Source: Cheiracanthium punctorium
Lineage: Eukaryota; Arthropoda; Arachnida; Araneae; Cheiracanthiidae
DNA length: 64,000 nucleotides
Assembly (NCBI GenBank): GCA_038373885.1
Contig: JAWZYV010019980.1
Span: 682,001 to 746,000, forward strand
Reading direction: 5' to 3'
This document shows, piece after piece, positions 1-10,228 of this stretch. Under the pieces are notes generated by a model that searched no databases, was not told the origin of the DNA, and saw nothing but the letters and a program-made list of their open reading frames with translations. Numbering within the stretch: position 1 is the stretch's first letter; each line of letters opens with the position of its first letter. A program made the position numbers and the translations under genes.

Positions 1-582
1 ATATATACTACTACGTATAAAAAAAAGGGAGGGGTGAGGGATATTTCATCGCTGCGACAGATTTTGAGCCATTTTACCGCTTCAGTTGTAAATCCTGGCC
101 GGGGAAACTAAGAATTTTTCCGCGGGGGGACCCTCGCTAGATACAGCTTACCCTTCTTCGCACTGTCCCTCACGCTGTGTTTTTTAACTTTTTTTTAATT
201 CTAATTTCTTGGGTTTTTTTTTTTTTCTCTCTGGCCTCCCCTTTTAATTCGAAACGCTTTTGTCAGAGAGATTTCCCGAACATGTGTGAATCGACAGGGA
301 AAGGAATTTAATTCGGAGGAAAGGTTTTTATTCAAATTAAACCTGACATTTGCAATTGAATGGGCCGTAAATTAAAGAGAGAGGGGCGGGGGGGGAGGGG
401 GCTTTCGCAGTGCAAATTTTATTTGCTGCTAATTATTATACAAGGAAAACTTTTGGAGCCCGGTGATTTGCACGGGATCAAATGTTTGAAAACCTGACGT
501 CGAACGAAGGCGTTTTATTTATAAATCCTTCTTTTTAGATTTTTCACAGTAGACGTGTCCGGTGTTATCCTGTTTGTGTGAA
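1..582. other. Intergenic DNA, possible conserved island
   Basis: No gene or repeat is recognised. About 240-580 is less AT-biased than its surroundings, with TTTAATTC and GCTAATTATTATA motifs of the kind bound by homeodomain proteins and a purine-rich run near 375-400. It could be regulatory DNA. That is an inference from composition only. Confidence 0.25.
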
Positions 583-1520
583 ATTACAAGAAAATTAATC
601 AAATTTTAAATGAAATGCAGAATCAATTTGTTTGTTGATAGTGTTGGTTTATAGCCTCTTTTTAGTTATCTTTTCAATTTCAAAAACATCCCTAATAGCA
701 CCGTGATCTAAATGTGAAGTCACTGTGACGTGCAAGTCCGTCACGGGACGTCGCGAATGAGTTACAAATAAATTGCTTTGACTGTCTAATGTCCTTCTGC
801 AGCAACGTCACAACATGACGTCACCATGAAGTCACACTGTGACTTGTGCACGACATTGTGACTTCAATGCGACGTTACAGTGACGTCATACTCACCGCAC
901 TGTGAATTAAATGCTTCACTGATTTAAAACTGAAACTTTTTTTTTTTTGAGAAATTCACAAAATTACTTAAAATTATCAAAATAATTTTAGTAGCAAGAA
1001 AGTAGCAATATCGCAAAGTCATAAAATTTAGCCGCATGGTGCTTTCAAAAGTAGCAAAAATTGCGAAAAGTCGCAATATCTGGCAAGACGTGACAAACGA
1101 CCCGTCACGTTGACGTCACAAAGAAGTCACAAGCTATTGTCACTGGCAAGTCACACTGTGACTTCCAGTTCACGTCACTTATGGTCACCAGTGTGACTAC
1201 GACCTTTGTGGCTCACAGGGATGTCACGGAGACCTCATTGTGACATTCCGTGCTATTAGGGATAATATGCAAGCGATAGAGAAACAACAGATTGCAAGAG
1301 AATTAATAAACAAAAATTACGTAAAATGCTCAACTAATCTATTTGTTGATGGCATTGATATATAATTTTTTCTTTGATTTCATAAACATGATAAGCCACA
1401 TATTACAAGAAAATTAATCAAAAATATATTCCGTAAACTGCTGAACTAATCTATTTGTTTGATAGCTTTAGTGTATATAACTTATTTTACTTCTTGAATT
1501 TCGAAAACATAATACAAACG
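583..1520 (+). repeat. Three degenerate tandem units of about 110-130 bp
   Basis: Units begin near 583, 1291 and 1402. Each starts ATTRCAAGARAATTAAT, carries CTAATCTATTTGTTGAT-like sequence in the middle, and ends with a TTTC.AAAACAT motif. The first unit is split by the MITE at 688-1263. Without that insertion the array would be about 360 bp. Divergence between units shows an old array. Confidence 0.75.
688..1263. mobile_element. GTGAC-rich foldback MITE with AT target duplication
   Basis: The terminal inverted repeat CCCTAATAGCAC / GTGCTATTAGGG is flanked by AT on both sides. The neighbouring tandem unit at about 1402-1520 preserves the empty site (AAAACATAATA), which supports a 2-bp AT duplication. 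The ends are packed with GTCAC/GTGAC pentamers (about 21) and hold three TGACGTCA octamers (816-823, 881-888, 1111-1118). There is no coding capacity. A short AT duplication with CCC termini may suggest an ISL2EU-like superfamily, but that is tentative. Confidence 0.75.
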
Positions 1521-2345
1521 AGGAAAATTTTATTTTAGCTCAACGATATTAGTGTCCATAATTTTAAGAGCAGCTAAATTTACAATTTTAAAATTTTTAA
1601 TAAAGATATTAAAATATAGACAGTCTTACAACAGAAATACTTATGCATGAAATAATGGATTAGTGAATAAATTCGAGGAACAAACAAAACAGAACAATAT
1701 TTTCTTTCGGAGGAGCAAAGCAACTTCTTCTCTAACCGTTAGAATCTACTCACTTCTCCATGCCTGAATGGGAAAACCCTAATTTAGTACTAAGATTGGT
1801 ACCAACAAAAAGACTTTTTTGTCGATACCTTTTCTGAACTGCTGAACTTTGGCTGGAGTGACACGCTCTGTGATAGCTAACAAATGACATCATACCCTCA
1901 GGCACAAGGCTTCTGTGTGTAATCTCAACATCAGTAGTTCCTTAGTCATTTTCGTTTATCTGCTAATTTCATTACTTTTGAATGCAATTTAGTATGATAT
2001 ATGTATAATATGAGAAAGAAAGCATTTTTGTGAGTGATCTTTTTCGCGAGAAATCAGACTAAGGATCGCAATTAGGGGAGAAACAAAATCAAGAAAGATA
2101 AATCAAGTCAAACTCATCGATAAACCACTATATAACACTAGAATTTTTTATGCCAAATTTGGCGATGTAATTTCGTCAGACTTGAGCAGATTTTGTTGAA
2201 GACCTCAAAAAAACGTTTCACTATTAATTTAATTTTGCGAGACCCTGTAAAAACATTAAATGTTATTTCCATACTTTAAATAAAGAGTAAGCTGGTACAC
2301 ACGCTTATATTCTTTTGTATTGTGTTTGAAATAAGAGATGGATGT
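1521..2345. other. AT-rich intergenic DNA
   Basis: No gene, repeat pair or RNA gene is recognised in this stretch. Confidence 0.5.
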
Positions 2346-2370
2346 GAGACGAGACGAGACGAGACGAGAC
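2346..2370 (+). repeat. (GAGAC)5 microsatellite
   Basis: There are five perfect GAGAC units. The following AT-rich DNA to about 2870 has only chance reading frames. Confidence 0.95.
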
Positions 2371-2874
2371 AGAGATTTGCAGATTTTATGCGGGAAGATA
2401 CACATCTTTATCATTACTATACAGGGATTTTGCGAGACGATGCCTATACAGGCCTATTTTCCGTCTCGACTTCATTCTTCTTGAAGTGGATTGATGTCTC
2501 TCGTAGAACATAATATATTGGGATTCTTTTGAGTGCTCCAGCAGAAGCACTACTATAAATCCTACATACACTATTTTCGATGAAAAGCGGTACTTTGCAA
2601 TACTTAATAACCTATATCAATTTTGTTTTGCTTAAAATAGCCAAATAGCTCTAAAATACACCTTTAATGATTGCTCATAGAGCCTAAGGGATAAAAATTC
2701 TTTTAGATAATTCTGTAAGCGAAGTACATGGTACAGTATATTGAAAAACATGCATATGTTTCGCAGTAATCGGGTCATACTTAAAGCAGTTAGAGCACAG
2801 TTCGACAGCAGCAAATTAATATAATAAACTCTTGTCAACTCAAACTCTCTTGTCAAAGCCACATACTGATCTGC

Positions 2875-3300
2875 AAAAAATAAAATTTTGTAAAATAACA
2901 CACATAAAAGGTACTTATCAACATGGGCGCCGGCAGAACATTTCCCAGGGGGATGGGGCAAAGACTACTTAACGTATGGTTACCATGTTGGAAAAAGCAA
3001 AAAAGCAAGGAAAAACACTGCATGCAAAAATTCAGGGGGGGCAATGCCCCCCCTGAATTTTTGTATGCTTTTTGTATGCTTTTTGTCTGCTTTTTGTATG
3101 CTTTTGTTTGCCCCCTGTTTTTTTGCCTGCCCTATGCTGCCGGCGCCCATGCTTATCAAACTATAGTCCACTCACACACAGTAACCACAGAGTGGGGACG
3201 GAAATTCAATCCAAATTTCCCTACTCATCAGTTTTTACTGTGTGCGGTCTTTAGATTGATAAATATCTTTTATGTGTGCTGTTTTGAAAAGTTTTAATTA
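2875..3300. mobile_element. Inverted-repeat element, interrupted by a smaller MITE
   Basis: The left arm (2875-2921 continuing at 3160-3190) is complementary to the right arm (3231-3300). The shared core is CACACATAAAAG.TA.TTATCAA followed by CACACAGTAA. The arms pair over about 70 bp with some mismatches. The 2922-3151 element sits inside the left arm, so this foldback is the older of the two. Its outer ends are not sharply defined. Confidence 0.6.
2922..3151. mobile_element. 230-bp palindromic MITE with 8-bp target duplication
   Basis: A perfect 15-bp terminal inverted repeat, CATGGGCGCCGGCAG, is flanked by the direct duplication CTTATCAA (2914-2921 and 3152-3159). Internally there is a GC-rich palindrome at about 3025-3063 (runs of G and C around a CAAT loop) and a 12-bp tandem repeat (TGTATGCTTTTT-like, 3063-3110). 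An 8-bp duplication fits the hAT or P superfamilies. The terminus is not a canonical hAT end, so the superfamily is left open. Confidence 0.85.
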
Positions 3301-3491
3301 TTCCATCGCTTAAACAACAGTATCTTTTGTGTGTTTTTTGCTACACACAGGTCTGTCTCAGCTGGTGGTCAAATATCGAATGAACAATTCAACGTAGATA
3401 CGCATTGCACATTGGTAGTGTTATCACCTCATCGCCAGCTGTAATAGTACAGTTAAAGACATAAACATTTTGGAAGACTCCCTCTAACACC

Positions 3492-4046
3492 TTAACCCTT
3501 TAACGCGCAGTGTTCCCGCTCTGGGAACACCAAATTCTGACGCTTTGACTGTTGCCAGTCACGAAGAACAGATTTGATTTCTATAAAAATAGTTGCGGGT
3601 GACATAGCTCCACGAGAATCCTTTACCTTTTAGCACGTCATTTCCCGTGAAAAAATGGTCACGATTATTTTTAACAGCACTGACATCTGCTGAAAAATGG
3701 AAGAATGCGAGAACAGCTGGATAGATTGCCGAATGCTGGAAAAAGGGCAGCCGTTGCCATCGCTCGACTTAACTACCAGTAAGATGGCGGACGAGCGAAA
3801 CGTTCATCGCGTGCCACAGATCTAGAGACCCCTGTCTGTGTGGCACAGCCAGCTGCGTCAAAAAAGGATCTCTAGATCTGCGGCCCGCGATGAACGTACA
3901 GCCAGCTGCATCAAAAAAGGGTCTCTAGATCTGTGGCACGCGATGAACGTTTCGATCGTCCGCCATCTTGCTGGTAGTTAAGTCGAGCGATGGCAACGGC
4001 TGCCCTTTTTTCAGCATTGGGAGAGGGTTGCGCCTCAAAGGGTTAA
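3492..4046 (+). mobile_element. FB-TTAA foldback MITE, copy 1 (complete, subfamily A)
   Basis: This is the reference complete copy. TTAA flanks both ends (3492-3495, 4043-4046). The left end is CCCTTTAACGCGCAG and the right end CTCAAAGGG. A subterminal hairpin GTGTTCCC/GGGAACAC lies at 3510-3530. It is followed by about 220 bp of unique sequence and then a long inverted repeat containing AAGATGGCGG in one arm and CCGCCATCTT in the other. A 53-bp stretch next to the apex is tandemly duplicated (3845-3897, 3898-3950). TTAA flanks and CCC termini are the piggyBac-superfamily signature. No transposase is encoded. Confidence 0.93.
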
Positions 4047-4082
4047 ATCGTACAAAATATACTAGTCACAGTAAGTACTACT

Positions 4083-5372
4083 TAGGGAATGCAATCCCGC
4101 ACTGTTTTGCTTTTCGCGAGATTTCGGGATTGAGACTTATTGATCCCGAGGGATTGGCATTTCGTTAAACTAAGAATTCATTTCAACAGAGAAAAATAGG
4201 AAAAAGTAAGATTTTACGTACTATTAAGTGTAATAGTAATAATTAATTTTTTTTTTACAATTAATACAATAACTTACAGAAATATGAAAAGTATAGTTAT
4301 GGTAGCCAAAATAAAATATCAGGTTGTAACGAAAGTTTTCCGCCAGATTAGCTTGAGTCAGCTCACGCGGTACCCAGCTATTGACCTTATATGCCAAGTT
4401 TATGTGATGCTTAGCGCGACTAATGGACATGGCACTAAAGTCTAACTCTTTTAGCTAGCTCTCGAGGGGATGAATATTTTATCTTCTTCCACAAATTCTG
4501 GTAGGCGGGCCTCATCAGCATCAGTAGGATGACCAGAGAGCTCTGCTTCTTTAATATCCTAGTCCTCGTTTTTGGACTTTCGGTACCAAATCTTCACAGT
4601 GTCATATGATAAAACAGTAGTACCTTAAGCTGTACACATAATTCAGTGTCATTCTGTAGAATTTTTGCGACAGAACTGAGAGTAAATGATGGATCAATCT
4701 GGTAGCGTGATAGTTCCATTTCAGACACCTTATACTTAATCATAACGATATTGTTTTACAGATTTCACAACACAGTGCTCTAAAACAAGTCTTTTCTTTC
4801 AAATAACAAAAATCGTTTTACAAAATATTGGCAAAGACACCAACGCAAACTGCTTGTGCAGGCAGTACTTGGAGTGGCGGAAAACTTTCGTTACAACGTA
4901 ATATTTAGCTCTTAATTGCTAAAAAAATATGTAAAAAAGACAATGTAGAATCACTCGTCTTCCTAGTCTTGGTCTAATTTAATTAAAATAGTTAAAAGCA
5001 TGAATTACAAAATAAATAAAAGAAAAACTTTTTTATAGTTGATTCGTGATTGTTCGCGAAGAGATAAATTAGTATGAAATAGTTCTGTTCGTTTGGAGAT
5101 TGGGAAGTTCGAAAAATTTAGATTACAATATTTCATCCAGACTCCTATTGGAGGAAAATTAGAAAAATTAAAACTTTAAAACTTTATTTATTCATGCATT
5201 GTGAGAAAAGATACATACACATGCAACAATTTTTGGTCAATTGGTGATCGAATAGGTGGCATAAAATTGTAATAAAAATAATTTATTTCTCACTTTCAAT
5301 CCCGCGGGATTAAGGTCCTAATCCCGCGGGACTAGTCGCAACATTTATGCGGGATCGGGATTGCATTCCCTA
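4083..5372. mobile_element. hAT-like element, 1.29 kb, decayed
   Basis: A 17-bp terminal inverted repeat TAGGGAATGCAATCCCG is flanked by a degenerate 8-bp duplication (GTACTACT / GTATTACC). Both fit the hAT superfamily (TA.GG start, 8-bp target duplication). Subterminal CCCGCGGGATT motifs occur near the right end (about 5300-5330). No hAT transposase is readable, so this is a non-autonomous derivative. It carries the mariner relic at 4319-4901. Confidence 0.75.
4319..4901 (-). pseudogene. Mariner transposase relic, internally deleted
   Basis: The minus strand encodes a mariner N-terminal fragment. An ELAKR-like helix-turn-helix segment is followed, after a frameshift, by MSISRAKHHI and WVPRELTQANLAENF (about 4430 down to 4325). 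This matches the conserved linker W-V-P-x-E-L-T of mariner transposases, which bridges the DNA-binding and catalytic domains. The catalytic domain is missing. Both ends carry GTTGTAACGAAAGTTTTCC as an inverted repeat next to TA. A related fragment lies at 36180-36300. Confidence 0.7.
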
Positions 5373-5844
5373 GTATTACCTCTTCTACCAGGACACTTGA
5401 AAAGAAAGTTTATTCTACAGTCTGAAGAATACTATTGCGAATTTTTCCATAAGCGCTAAAATTTGAAGGATATAGCTTCAAAAATGTTATATGTTAAGAC
5501 GTAATGACTTTGGACTGGTGGAACATTTGATGGCGGATTGGTACACATCAATCTCCGAACTTGTTTTATTTAATGCTGTTTGGTAAAATATGAGGTTTGG
5601 AATTAAGCATGACAAAATGGTTGTTTGTTTAAAATAGCATTTTTTAGTTACTTTTTGCAATTTAGAACAATACAAGTTTGTTTTTTAATTACATTTAACT
5701 CACTTCACCTAATAAATTGCAATATATTTACCTTCAAAGTATTCTATTTGCCTAAGGATGTTTCTTTCGAAAAGCGGTCGTCTTACAGGACTTTCAAACA
5801 GCTTTAAAAACAAACCAGTGATGTTTAACACTCTTTTTGGCTTT
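5373..5844. other. AT-rich intergenic DNA
   Basis: No feature is recognised. Short frames on both strands look like chance. Confidence 0.5.
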
Positions 5845-5976
5845 GGTATAAAAAGTACGTTATAGCCGAAGTGAGTACTTTTGTTGAGTGCGTTTTAACC
5901 GAAGTTAAATAGCATTATAAATATAGGACTTCAATCGGGACCTAACTCTTAGGTACGTTATAACCGGTGCGCACTG
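5845..5976 (-). mobile_element. pogo/Tigger-like terminal fragment
   Basis: Read on the minus strand the sequence starts TA-CAGTGCGCACCGGTTATAAC and continues with repeated TTATAACCGAAGT-type words. This is the style of pogo/Tigger termini. The 52180-52321 segment is a diverged relative sharing the order: ATAACCGAA, an ATGCTAT..ATAT box, ATCGGGAC, then a TATA..CGG terminus. The other end was not found. Confidence 0.5.
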
Positions 5977-7100
5977 TATTGCAAAATTTCGTATGTTTAG
6001 CGCTTTTTACTGGGTGTTTAGTAACTTCTATAGATTCATTGTTTGAAACAGTTCACTATATACAATTTGTAAAGAAGCATTCTTAAATTTTTCGAGTCTC
6101 TAGCAGAATTAAATAAGTTGCTTGATTTCCAAAGCGAACAGTCTTAAGACATAGATTCGGAACATTTGAAATGCTAAAACAACTCAATGTATAAAATTAA
6201 GCTAAACCCCTATTAAAAGCCCATGCTTTTTTTATGAGTTAACAACATTTCAGAATAACATATATGTTGATTTCAAAGCAAAGTTCGTGAAAAAAATGCA
6301 AAACATCGCTTGAAGTTCCAAATAGAATACAAAAAGCTAGGTCTTAGACAAAAACTAAAAAAAAAAGGAATTTTTTTCTCCTTGTATCAGGGCAGAGATC
6401 ATTGTATTTAGTGAAGACTTCAGTTGTAGAAAACATGTTTAAATTCACCATCACAACAATATGTACTAACAACTTAAATTTACATAAACAATCTTTACTA
6501 AGTCTTACTTACAGCATGTGATTTTTTCCCCCGTAAAGCGTATCTAAGACATTCGTCTTTTTTTCATGAGCTAAAGAGTTAAACTCTGAAAAACTAGCAC
6601 ACAAAAAAAAAAAAAACGATGCCTCCCCCCTTCTCTTGCAAGTTTTATGACCCTGTACACACTCAAAAACGGCTTTGTTTTTGACCGAAACACAAACTAA
6701 TTACAACCCCAGAAAACCCAAACATGAATAAACAATTTATCTGCAACAAGGTCACAAGCACAAAAATCAAAGGAACTGATTCGTTCAAAAACGCCGAATT
6801 AAGAGCAGTCCAACCCGAAAAAGAAAGCGAGGAACAAATAAATAGAAAAACCTAACAACAGATACTCAATCATTGACCCGAGCTACAAAATTAAAACTAC
6901 TCCGTATACGCTTATATCATTAGCACTCGGATAAAATAAATAAATAAATAAATAAGCAACGCCAGCAAAAAGCTTGGCGTTGGAGAGTTAAACAAATTTT
7001 GAAGAGAGAAGTAGTTTTTGCTAGCACCCAGTAAAACAAAAACACTACTTTAATTATTTCCACTGATACAAGTACCCCCCCCCCCAACCTTTTCTAATGC
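5977..7100. other. AT-rich intergenic DNA with small simple repeats
   Basis: It holds an (AAAT)n run near 6934-6955, a small hairpin AACGCCA...TGGCGTT near 6959-6983 and a C tract near 7075-7085. No gene or transposon is recognised. Confidence 0.5.
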
Positions 7101-7790
7101 GACTTCGCCGCGACGTTACATGATAAAGTAGCGGGACTTAAAACAAGAGGAAGAGAGGGGTGGGGGGGTCGGAATTTTGTGGTTGTGCGAGGGCAGTCCT
7201 AAACATGCCCTGTTAGTGAAGGCGCGGGAACGCCCCTTCTACATTCTCCCAGATTCGCTCCGTCGCATCTTTCAAAAATTTTCCCCTTTTTCCCTGCAAC
7301 CGTGCCTTGCCTTTCCTCGTGTTTTTATTTTTGCCGCCCTCTTTCTCTCTCTCTCTCGCTTCCCGCGGTAATTAACAATTCTGGCGTAATTATGCGCCTT
7401 TTTTTCCCTCCGTCCACCTTCTGATGCTGCTAATTAATTTAATTAAAGCCCGAAGTGTGCCGCTTGATCTCCCTCACCACCGAATCGCGAGGGGTCGGCG
7501 AGAAATTGAAGAACGTTACTCGCCGGTCGCTTGTGGGGAAGATCAGCAAGTGCGCGATTTGCGGATGCAAGTTTTTTTTGATTGGCTGTCGCTCATTTTG
7601 GACGTGCGTTTGTAAAACACGTGCGTTTTCTCTGGAACTTCAGCGAACTGTTTTACTCGATCTTTTTTTTTTTTTCGTCTGTGTGGCTCTAAGTCCTCCT
7701 AATTTCTTCTTTCAGACAACTTCACCGTCCCTCACTCAAGTCATGCATGGAGAACTTGTAGCCCGTAAAGATTTTGTTTAGTTTATCTCT
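7101..7790. other. Transposon-poor, higher-complexity island
   Basis: GC rises relative to the neighbours, with pyrimidine-rich stretches and a GCTAATTAATTTAATTAAAG block near 7429-7448. Overlapping short frames (7177-7371, 7424-7615, 7455-7781) are on one strand in different frames and resemble no family known to me. It could be non-coding regulatory DNA. Confidence 0.3.
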
Positions 7791-8146
7791 TTTTTTCTTG
7801 TCTCCCTAAAAATAGAAAGGAAAAATTGCATCTTCTTTCGAAAGTCATACGTGAATGCTCCAGGTTTTACAGCCATGTCACATTCTTCACGTTTTATGCG
7901 CACTTTATAAAGATAATAGCGTTAACGTACTGCTAGATATCTATGAAAAGAAATTTATGGACTTATAAAATAATTCTTGTCTGTTTTTTCTTTCCCGCAT
8001 TTTGCAGCAGGAATTTCCAAAGAGGGTAATTTCTAGCGAAATATGTCAACCAGAAATTTTATACTCTAGTACGGGGTTATCCATTTATTTATGCTCCAAA
8101 ATATCTATATTAATTCTGTAGAATTGCATCTGTAAACCACAAAGTA
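7791..8146. other. AT-rich intergenic DNA
   Basis: Nothing is recognised. Confidence 0.5.
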
Positions 8147-8945
8147 AAAACTGACGTAGTTTTTTGAGTCACTATATTGACTCAAAAGTCATTGAGTCAT
8201 GGAGTCATGAGGTTAGTACCCAAACTTTACGTCAAAGTAAAATAATTTTGCTTTTCTTTTAGATTCCACATTACTGGAATTAATTCGAATTACACACGGA
8301 ATGACTACACTGAAGATAGTGTTTAGTTGATTCAACAAAGATTTGGTTGGCGCTCTTTCAAGGAAATAATTTTGTTGATTCAACTATATATTTTGTTAGT
8401 TTAACGAAAGTTTCGTTAAAACCAACAAAACTATTTGCTTGAAATAGACCCAACTAAACTTTTTGTTGAATCAAAAAAATTTTGTTCAATTCGACAAAAC
8501 AGTTTTTCCCGTTTTGTCACATGCAGATACGATTTTAGTAAAATATTCGTTTCTTCCTGAATGAAGAGCGGGTACGCAGCTATTTTAAAATAAACAGCTG
8601 TCCATTTCATGTAGTGTCCGAGGCATTTAATGCTACAGCTTGAACTCAAAAAACAGTTTGATGTAGAAATAAGACATTTTGAACGTCAGGAGTTCTCTGC
8701 AAACCGTTAAGCTTTTCACTCTTTTGATCACGAATGACACTGACGTAGTTTTTTGAGTCATTATATTGACTCAAAGTCATTGAGTCATGAGGTTAGTACT
8801 CATGATGCAAACTTTACGTCAAGAGTAAAATGATTTTGCTTTTTTTTTAGATTCCACATCACTGGAATTAATGCGAATTACACATGCAAGGAAAATTTTC
8901 GTTTCCTACCGTGCGAAGAACGGGCACGCAGCTAGTAAGTAAATA
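8147..8945 (+). repeat. Direct duplication of an approximately 200-bp segment
   Basis: Copy one starts at about 8147 and copy two at about 8740. Both begin CTGACGTAGTTTTTTGAGTCA, continue with repeated GAGTCAT words, then AAACTTTACGTCAA and GATTCCACAT.ACTGGAATTAAT, and end CG.AGCGGG/CGGGCACGCAGC. The first copy is lengthened by the insertion at 8296-8517. Confidence 0.8.
8296..8517. mobile_element. Small insertion with foldback core, 222 bp
   Basis: Comparison of the two duplicated segments shows an extra 222 bp in the first copy, flanked by CAC on both sides. The core has an inverted repeat of GTTGATTCAAC words and a palindrome at about 8391-8430 (TTTAACGAAA / TTTCGTTAAA). Its ends are only loosely inverted. 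The superfamily is unknown. Confidence 0.65.
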
Positions 8946-9132
8946 AACAAGTAAAGCGTAAGTAACCCAACGCTAGTAAGTAAATAAACACGTAAACAAG
9001 CAAATAGTATTTTTTTCCTTCTCATCAGAAATGAAATTCTTTAAAATTGCAGCAAAGTGGAATCATGTTCTTCGTTTGTAACCTCTCTTTAAAGGAATTG
9101 CTGTCAGATAAAATCAAACTGAAGCATGAATA

Positions 9133-9360
9133 AGGGCGAGATTCAAGTGAAACACAATTCGAACGTTTTCCGCGTCGAACAGGGGAAATTTAGAAATATA
9201 TCAATGTTTCTTATTCAACTGAAACAAACCAATCGTGTTTTGATCACGTGACAGCGCGATAGGTTTGTTCATTGGAAGCATTCTGCCAAAAGGTTCGAAC
9301 TGTGGACTAAAAAACGCTCGATTCGAACTCGATCGCGCATGTTTCACTTAATCTCGTCCT
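9133..9360. mobile_element. 228-bp foldback MITE
   Basis: The ends GGGCGAGATTCAAGTGAAACA and TGTTTCACTTAATCTCGTCC are inverted repeats with one gap. TTCGAAC words lie subterminally on both sides. Target duplication is not clear and coding capacity is absent. Confidence 0.7.
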
Positions 9361-9642
9361 AAAAATGCTCGGTGGTAGTTCTCTCGGGAAAAAGTATTGT
9401 TTACTCAAATATGTTTCAATATGAATGGTCCTTGTCAAATTCCAAGCATATTGCTTGGTCAATGTTTACTGAAAGGCTTCTTAACAACTCTAAGATTTAA
9501 AAATTAAAAATATTCTTCCAGCATAATCACTCAGCATTGTTTGGAAAACTTGTCTGGTGGGTATTTAGAGATGTGATATTTCGAGGTGCTACTGTCAGCC
9601 TAAATATTCCATTTAGTATTTTGAATGTCCAGTGGATATATA
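9361..9642. other. AT-rich intergenic DNA
   Basis: Nothing is recognised. Confidence 0.5.
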
Positions 9643-9738
9643 CACTGCTGGCCATCCAAAATGCTACACGATAGAACGAAGCATCGAAATGAAGTGAAAT
9701 TTGCACCATGCGTTTGCGGCCATACGATATGCAAATGA

Positions 9739-10174
9739 TTAACCCTTTAACGCGCAGTGTTCCCTCTCTGGGAACACCCAACTCTGACGTTTTGACTGTT
9801 GCCAGTCACGAAGAATAGATTTGATTTCTATAAAAATAGTTGCGGGTGACATAGCTTCACGAGAATCCTTTACTTTTTAGCACGTCATTTCCCGTAAAAA
9901 AATGGTCACGATTATTTTTAACAGCACTGACATCTGCTGAAAAATGGAAGAATGCAAGGAACAGCTGGATAGATTGCCTAATGCTGGCTAGAGACCCTTT
10001 TTTGACGCAGCTGGCTGTGCCGGCACAGCTAGCTGTCGTCAAAAAAGGGTCTCTAGATCTGTGGTACGCGATGAACGTTTCGATCGTTCGCCATCTTGCT
10101 GTTAGTTAAGTCGAGCGATGGCAACGGCTGCCCTTTTTTCAGCATTGGGAAAGGGTTGCGCCTCAAAGGGTTAA
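9739..10174 (+). mobile_element. FB-TTAA MITE, copy 2 (internal deletion)
   Basis: TTAA lies at both ends, with subfamily A termini and subterminal hairpin. Most of the left arm is deleted: the sequence jumps from AATGCTGG directly to the apex-proximal CTAGAGACCC. The right arm is intact. It is nested in the Tc1 leader, so it is younger than that element. Confidence 0.93.
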
Positions 10175-10228
10175 CCATTCAGAGCAGGTGCACATCATCT
10201 TTATTTTTAAATGTATGTAAGCAACTTC

